Origin: a bacterium
GTDB taxonomy: Bacteria > Pseudomonadota > Gammaproteobacteria > Burkholderiales > Thiobacillaceae
Length of the DNA stretch: 64,000 nucleotides
Assembly (NCBI GenBank): GCA_009772925.1
Contig: WOUQ01000004.1
Span: 166,566 to 230,565, forward strand
Direction of reading: 5' to 3'
A program made the position numbers and the translations under genes. Under the pieces are notes generated by a model. It saw nothing but the letters and a program-made list of their open reading frames with translations, did no database searches and had not been told where the DNA came from. This document shows, in pieces, positions 58,669 to 64,000 of the stretch; position 1 is the first letter of the stretch; each line of letters begins with the position of its first letter.

Positions 58669-60627
58669 TTAGGGCGCGAGGGGTACGGGGTCGGGCACGG
58701 AAATCGGTCGCGGGGCCTGTTCGGGCGGCGTGCCCGCGGCCATGGGGACGCCAAGGGCGGCCCGCTCCCGCTCGACGGCGAAGCGAAGATACACGCCCGT
58801 GCCGCCGCCGGCCCGGTTGCCGATCTCCAGGTGGCCGCGCAGGCCCGCGGCGCGCTCGCGCATGATGTTGAGGCCGTAATGGTGGGCCGGGGTGGCGGTG
58901 GCGGGCGGTAGTCCGACGCCGTCGTCCTCCACGCTTACCCGTACCTCGCCCTCGGCGTGCAGCACCTTCACCAGGATATGGCTGGCCTCGGCGTGGCGCA
59001 CCACGTTGTAGAGCGCCTCGCGAATGATCTGCAGGCTGTGGATTTCCTGGTTCGGCGAGAGATGGCAGCCCTCCAGATGGGTCTCCAGTTCGATGGGGAC
59101 GCCGCCGCGCTCGGTCATTTCGTGCACGGTCCTGCGCAGCAGATCGATGAAATCGCCATGCATCTTCAGGCGGAAGGTGACCAGCAGTTCGCGCAACTGC
59201 CGATAGGCCGAGGAGATGCCCTCGCGCAGGTCGCGCAGGATGGTCTCCGCCTGCTGGCGCTGGCGCGGCTCTGCCAGCACGGGTTGCAGCAGACTGGCCT
59301 GGATCTTCATGTAGGACAGGGACTGGGCGATGGAATCGTGCAGTTCCCGCGCGATCACCGAGCGTTCCTCCTGCAGGGCCAGCAGGCGTTCCTGCTCGGT
59401 GCGCCGGGAAATGCCGAGGGCGATGCCGATATGCCGGCTGAGGGCCTCCAGCAGCTGTGTCTGCCAGTCTTCCAGGCGGCGGCCGGCGGGCAGCGCGAGG
59501 CGCAACATGCCATACAGCCCCTCGTTGTCGCGCAGGGGCACCACCAGGACGTCCAGGTCGCACTCCCGCAAGTAGTGCCAGTGTTCTCCGGAAGCATGCG
59601 CGTGTGCGCAGCGGGCGCACCCGTGGGCGCTGTTGTCGGCGCACACCGGCAGGCTGGAGGCCAGGATCTGCGAGCCGCCTTCATGCTTGGGCAGCAGGCA
59701 GGCCATGCTGCCGGAAAGGCCGAACAGGCGTTCGATTTCGCCGAGCATGGCCTGATAGGTTTCCGGCGCCACCGGCGCGTGATGCAGGCGGGCAATGCTG
59801 TGATAGAGCAATTCCAGGGACTGGTTGCTGCGGCTGAGCGCGGCGGTCTTTTCCGCCACCCGCTGCTCAAGGCCGTGATACAGCTTGCCGAGGTCTGTCG
59901 CCATGGTGTTGAAGGCCTGGCCGAGCCGGCCCAGTTCGTCCTGGCTCGACAAGTGGTTGCGCGTCTCGAAATCGCCGCGGGAGATGCGCGTGGCGTTGTC
60001 CAGCAGCGCGTCCAGAGGGGCCAGCACGCGCTTGCGCACCCACAGCATGGCGGTCAGCAGGACTATGACGATCAGCACCAGCGCCACCCCCAGGATGGCG
60101 CGCAACTGGCTGATGCGCGCCTCGGTGTCCGCCTCGAGCTGGGCCACCATGGTGTTGATGTCGTCGACGAAGCTGTCGATAACCGCCAGCAGTTCATTGT
60201 GATGCGGAATCGGCAGCAGATTCGGGCCGGGCAGCGCATCCGCCGCCAGCATCGGCTTCAGGCGGGTTTTCCAGGTGCGCTCCACGATCTGGTAGGTAGC
60301 GGCGTAGTCGCTGTCCGGCTGACGTCGCAGGGCGTTTTGCAGGGAGGGATCCGCCAAGCTTGCCTCGAACTGCGTCATCGCCACCAGCAGGGGACCGTGG
60401 GAGGTGGCGCCGTTCATCACATCCGCGAGCACCTGGCTGCCCATGCGATGGCTCTGCTTGCGCAGGCTGCCGGCCACGTTGATGGCACTGCCGCTGCCCT
60501 GCACGCGTTCGGCGACGATGCCCGAAGCGGCGATGCCGCCCACGCCTATGGTGGTGATGGCGATCATGGACAGGGCCAGGCCCACGAGTATGGAGTGCCT
60601 GGACAGTACCCCGCGTTCATCACTCAT
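58669..60627 (-). CDS. narX: Nitrate/nitrite sensor histidine kinase NarX
   Basis: P-box-like GSAINVAGSLRKQSHRMGSQVLADVMNG, HAMP, HisKA_3 ERSVIARELHDSIAQSLSYMKIQ. Confidence 0.93.
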   Translation of the reverse strand: MSDERGVLSRHSILVGLALSMIAITTIGVGGIAASGIVAERVQGSGSAINVAGSLRKQSHRMGSQVLADVMNGATSHGPLLVAMTQFEASLADPSLQNALRRQPDSDYAATYQIVERTWKTRLKPMLAADALPGPNLLPIPHHNELLAVIDSFVDDINTMVAQLEADTEARISQLRAILGVALVLIVIVLLTAMLWVRKRVLAPLDALLDNATRISRGDFETRNHLSSQDELGRLGQAFNTMATDLGKLYHGLEQRVAEKTAALSRSNQSLELLYHSIARLHHAPVAPETYQAMLGEIERLFGLSGSMACLLPKHEGGSQILASSLPVCADNSAHGCARCAHAHASGEHWHYLRECDLDVLVVPLRDNEGLYGMLRLALPAGRRLEDWQTQLLEALSRHIGIALGISRRTEQERLLALQEERSVIARELHDSIAQSLSYMKIQASLLQPVLAEPRQRQQAETILRDLREGISSAYRQLRELLVTFRLKMHGDFIDLLRRTVHEMTERGGVPIELETHLEGCHLSPNQEIHSLQIIREALYNVVRHAEASHILVKVLHAEGEVRVSVEDDGVGLPPATATPAHHYGLNIMRERAAGLRGHLEIGNRAGGGTGVYLRFAVERERAALGVPMAAGTPPEQAPRPISVPDPVPLAP

Positions 60628-60839
60628 CGCGCTCTCCGCATGTGGCGACATCGCCAAGATTGTGCCGAATCATAAGAGATACCCCCTTCGCCTCGAAACA
60701 CCATAACCATAGTTATAGAGCTTGTCCGATATCAAGAAAATCAAGCAGCTACGTTACAAACTACTACCACCAAAGTGGCATTCCGACTACCACTGTCGGG
60801 TATTTGGTGGCCTTCACAGGCGAAATTGAGTTCATAGAC

Positions 60840-60853
60840 TTGACATCTATCAA
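60840..60853 (+). promoter_or_regulatory. FNR/DNR-like box TTGACATCTATCAA
   Basis: One mismatch to TTGAT-N4-ATCAA, upstream of the Dnr-like gene at 60894; a weaker copy, TTGTCCGATATCAA, is at 60722-60735. Confidence 0.55.
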
Positions 60854-60893
60854 GAGCCCAATCGCGCCACGAGCCAAGAAGGATGCTACCGCC

Positions 60894-61580
60894 ATGATGC
60901 TGGAGACACGTCATTCGATCACGGAGATCCTGTCCAGACAGCCGCTGTTCCGCCTGCTGGACGGCATGGAACTGGCCAGGCTGGCCAAGGGCACGGTCGA
61001 GTACCGCCTGAACAAGAACGAAATGCTGTTCCATAAAGGCGATGTTCCGCGCGGCATGCACGTGGTCATGGCCGGCCAGATCAAGCTGTTCCTGCCCTCT
61101 TCGCTGGGCTCGGAAAAGGTGGTGCAGATGGCCGGCCCCGGCGACAGCTTCGGCGAGGAGGCCGTGTTCCTCAACAAGAGTTGTCCGCTCGCCGCCCAGG
61201 CCACGCGGGAGAGCCTTCTCCTGATCATGGATAAGCAGGCCCTGTGCGATGCCCTGGAGCGCAACTGCATGCTGTCCACAGCCCTGATGGCGCGCATGTG
61301 TTCGCGCCTGTGCGACCTCATCGACAACATGGAAACCTGCGTGCAGCGCAGCAGTGCGCAACGGGTGGCGCATTACTTCACACAAATGGCGCCGGCCGGC
61401 GGCAACAGCTACGAATTGGCGCTGGACACCAACAAGCAGACCATCGCCTCGCAGCTCAACCTGGCGCCCGAGACCTTCTCCCGCGTGCTCGGCCGCCTGA
61501 GCCGGGAGGGATACATCGAAGTCAACGGCCGCAGTGTCAAGGTGCTCGACCTGCGCAGCCTGCGACAGTTCGGCGGTTAA
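60894..61580 (+). CDS. Crp/Fnr family regulator, Dnr-like paralog of the gene at 723..1436
   Basis: LETRHSITEILSRQPLFRLL...NKQTIASQLNLAPETFSRVLGRLSREGYIEV, near-identical motifs to the first regulator. Confidence 0.92.
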   Translation: MMLETRHSITEILSRQPLFRLLDGMELARLAKGTVEYRLNKNEMLFHKGDVPRGMHVVMAGQIKLFLPSSLGSEKVVQMAGPGDSFGEEAVFLNKSCPLAAQATRESLLLIMDKQALCDALERNCMLSTALMARMCSRLCDLIDNMETCVQRSSAQRVAHYFTQMAPAGGNSYELALDTNKQTIASQLNLAPETFSRVLGRLSREGYIEVNGRSVKVLDLRSLRQFGG

Positions 61581-61617
61581 TCAGCTCCGATCGAGGCCGC
61601 TTGAGCGGCCTCCCCGC

Positions 61618-62070
61618 TCAGGTATGCGGCCGGCTGTGCACGTGATGCGCATGCTGGAGCACCGCCTCCGTCTCCACCGGCACCAGATTCAAGGCAGCGT
61701 GACGCACGCCCCGCTCGGCGGAAATCTGTTCGGCGAGGGCCCGCACTTCCACGGTATGGCCGCGCAGGAACAGGGTTTCCAGGCAGTGATCGTGGTCGAG
61801 ATGGAAGTGCATGCTCGACACCACCAGATCGTGCGCATGATGCTGCAAGTCGGTGAGCCGTTCGGCCAGGCGGCGCTCGTGGTGGTTGTACACGTAGGAC
61901 AGGCTGGCCACGCAATGCGGTGCGTCCTCGCGCGCCAGGCGGTCGCTCTCCAGTTCCCGCCGCAGCATGTCGCGCACCGCCTCGGAGCGGTTGGCGTAGC
62001 CGCGCGATCGGATGAGGACGTCGAAGGCTCGCGCCAGGGATTCATCCAGGGAGATGGTGATGCGTTCCAT
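61618..62070 (-). CDS. nikR: Nickel-responsive regulator NikR
   Basis: RHH N-term MERITISLDESLARAFDVLIRSRGYANRSEAVRDMLR plus ACT-like metal-binding domain HHERRLAERLTDLQHHAHDLVVSSMHFHLDHDHCLETLFLRG. Confidence 0.93.
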   Translation of the reverse strand: MERITISLDESLARAFDVLIRSRGYANRSEAVRDMLRRELESDRLAREDAPHCVASLSYVYNHHERRLAERLTDLQHHAHDLVVSSMHFHLDHDHCLETLFLRGHTVEVRALAEQISAERGVRHAALNLVPVETEAVLQHAHHVHSRPHT

Positions 62071-62111
62071 AGGGATCTCGCGTGTGTGGGGCGACTTGTG
62101 CGATCAGTGTA

Positions 62112-64000
62112 TCAAGGCCCGTGCCGGGCCGGACGGAAGGCGCGCACCGCGACCTCCAGCTCGCCCAGCCGGTCGGCGCCGGCCGGGCCGTAACGCAGCG
62201 CCACATAGCGCCGCGTGATGTCGTCGATGTCGGCGGCCAGGTCGGGGCGGGCCGCCGCCGCCCGTACCGCGAAGTCGTGCGCGCCCTCCGCCGGCGTGCG
62301 GCGCAGATCCAGCCTGGCCAGGCGCCGGCAGAAGCGGTCGTAGGCGCGGGCGGCGCGGTCGCGCGATTGCGGCGGCCGCCGGTACAGTCGGACGGCGAGC
62401 AGCAAGAGCGCCGCCGCGGCCACCACGATCAACGCGATCAGCATGCCTTGCAGCGAGGCGAGCAGCGGATGCAGGCCGGCCAGGAAGCGCCGCTGCCGCT
62501 CCTGGTTGTAGCCCAGCACCCACTCGTTCCAGCGGCTGTTGAGCAGGTCCAGGCCCAGGCGCAGCGGCCTCAGCCAGCCGCCCTGCAGGGCGACCAGGGC
62601 GGCGGGCCGCTCGGCGGCGGGCAGGGCCGCGTTGAGGCCACGCTCCACCCGCTCGGGGGCGACGGCGGCGGTGGGATCCACCCGCATCCAGCCGCGCTCG
62701 GGCAGCCAGACCTCGGCCCAGGCGTGGGCGTCGCGCCCGCGCACGATCCAGTGGTTGCCGAGCTGGTTGAGCTCGCCGCCCTGGTAGCCGGTGACCACCC
62801 GCGCCGGCACCCCGGCCGCCCGCATCAGGAAGACGAAGGTGCTGGCGTAGTGCTCGCAGAAGCCGCGTCGCGTGCCGAACAGAAAGTCGTCCACTGCCGC
62901 CGCGCCGAGCAGGGGCGGGTTGAGGGTGTAGTGGAAGGGCTCCGCACGGAACCAGGCCAGAGCCCGTTCGACGATGGCGGCGTCGTCCGCCGCCGCCTGT
63001 CGCCACGCGCTCGCGAGTTGCCGCGCGCGCGGGTCGCTCTCGGCGGGCAGGGCCAGGCCGCGCGCGCGGGTGGCGGAGTCCAGGCGGGGCTGCAGGCGAT
63101 AGTCGAGATACGCCTCCAGTTCGTAGCGCAGGCGTTGGCGCAACGGATCGCGCGCCAGCCATTGCAGATCGGAGGCCAGCGTCGAAGGCGGCGTCGCCGG
63201 CAGGCGCGCGGGCGCGCCTGGCAGAAACAGCCAGCGTTGCTGGTGCGGCTCCAGGGTCACGGCGACATGCACGGGCGCGCCACGCGCCTCGAAGTCCGGC
63301 GGCCGCGCCGACACCGGCGTGGTGGTGCTCCAGGCGCGGCCGTCGTAGTCCCACAGCACCGGCCCGCGCCAGTAGAGTTGCCGGCTTTGCAGGCGGGTAT
63401 CGGCAAACTCGGCGCGGAAGGCCAGCTCGTCGGACAGGATGAGCTGGCTGATGTCGCCCGGCGCCATGCGCTCGGACAGGCCGCTCTTGCCGGCCGCCTG
63501 CTGCGGCAGGCCCCACAGCGGCCCGGGCAGGCGCGGAAACAGCACGAACAGCAGCAGGGCCAGGGGCAGGGCCTGGGCCAGCAGGCGCGCGGCCAGGGCC
63601 AGGTGGCCGCGCGTCTCCGCGCGGGCGGGCGCGGCCGGCTTGGGTGCGACCATCAGGCCCGCCACCAGGACCACGGCGGCCAGCGCCATGTAGGCGGCGG
63701 TGAGCAGGCTTTGCGCATCGAGGAAATGCGCCACCAGCAGGAAGATGCCGACGAACAGCAGGCCGGATCGGTCGCGCGCCGAGTCCATCTCCAGCAGTTT
63801 GGCGCCGGACAGGAACACCAGCAGGGCGACGCCGCTGGCCGGGCCGATCAGCGTGCCGAATTGCAGGAGCACGCCGGCCGCGCCGCCGAGGGCGAGGACG
63901 GCCTTGGCGAGTCGCCCGAGCGGCGGCCGGCCGCGCTCGGCGGCGTACAGGCTGAGGCCGGCGCAGGCCAGCCAGGCCAGGCTGATCCAGACCGGCAGGC
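62112..64000 (-). CDS. Transglutaminase-like membrane protein (TgpA/DUF3488 type), 5' end outside window
   Basis: Frame remains open to the window edge (LAWLACAGLSLYAAERGRPPLGRLAKAVLALGGAAGVLLQFG); catalytic GTRRGFCEHYASTF, GRDAHAWAEVWLPERGWMRVDPTAAV. Confidence 0.93.
   Translation of the reverse strand, partial: LPVWISLAWLACAGLSLYAAERGRPPLGRLAKAVLALGGAAGVLLQFGTLIGPASGVALLVFLSGAKLLEMDSARDRSGLLFVGIFLLVAHFLDAQSLLTAAYMALAAVVLVAGLMVAPKPAAPARAETRGHLALAARLLAQALPLALLLFVLFPRLPGPLWGLPQQAAGKSGLSERMAPGDISQLILSDELAFRAEFADTRLQSRQLYWRGPVLWDYDGRAWSTTTPVSARPPDFEARGAPVHVAVTLEPHQQRWLFLPGAPARLPATPPSTLASDLQWLARDPLRQRLRYELEAYLDYRLQPRLDSATRARGLALPAESDPRARQLASAWRQAAADDAAIVERALAWFRAEPFHYTLNPPLLGAAAVDDFLFGTRRGFCEHYASTFVFLMRAAGVPARVVTGYQGGELNQLGNHWIVRGRDAHAWAEVWLPERGWMRVDPTAAVAPERVERGLNAALPAAERPAALVALQGGWLRPLRLGLDLLNSRWNEWVLGYNQERQRRFLAGLHPLLASLQGMLIALIVVAAAALLLLAVRLYRRPPQSRDRAARAYDRFCRRLARLDLRRTPAEGAHDFAVRAAAARPDLAADIDDITRRYVALRYGPAGADRLGELEVAVRAFRPARHGP

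Noticed and set aside
60788-60794. NarL heptamer TACCACT upstream of the second Dnr gene
   Set aside because: Single degenerate heptamer without a properly spaced partner; expected often by chance.

Overview
GC-rich window, most likely from a betaproteobacterium (inferred from gene content only). Left to right: 3' end of metZ; a Crp/Fnr regulator divergent from a napDAGHB periplasmic nitrate reductase operon with a perfect FNR box; a divergent hfq; a flagellin locus with two flagellins, two FlaF, one FlbT, a 1542-aa methyltransferase/triple-glycosyltransferase protein, a TPR protein, then DUF2802-fliK-fhlB; glnD, map, acylphosphatase, metG; tRNA-Val; thrS-infC-rpmI-rplT-pheST-ihfA-merR; tRNA-Pro(GGG) carrying a ~13.8-kb integrated element (34515-48323); surE-pcm-nlpD-rpoS, a HAD phosphatase, Crp; alaC-hom-thrC; barnase/barstar; narL-narX; a second Dnr-like regulator; nikR; and a transglutaminase-like membrane protein cut by the window end. 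The strongest candidate for something new is the tRNA-Pro element. It is a compact, all-minus-strand satellite/prophage-remnant-like island with integrase, AlpA, primase-helicase, lambda-type terminase (Nu1+GpA) and tape-measure-like genes, but no recognisable portal or capsid. Next to its primase-helicase gene lies a 239-bp array of 12 iterons that is mirror-symmetric to the base around an alternating purine-pyrimidine core, a candidate replication origin. The second highlight is the flagellin locus: alphaproteobacterial-style FlaF/FlbT, sigma54-like versus sigma28-like promoters on the two flagellins, and a modular glycosyltransferase. All calls come from reading the sequence by eye; no database search was run.
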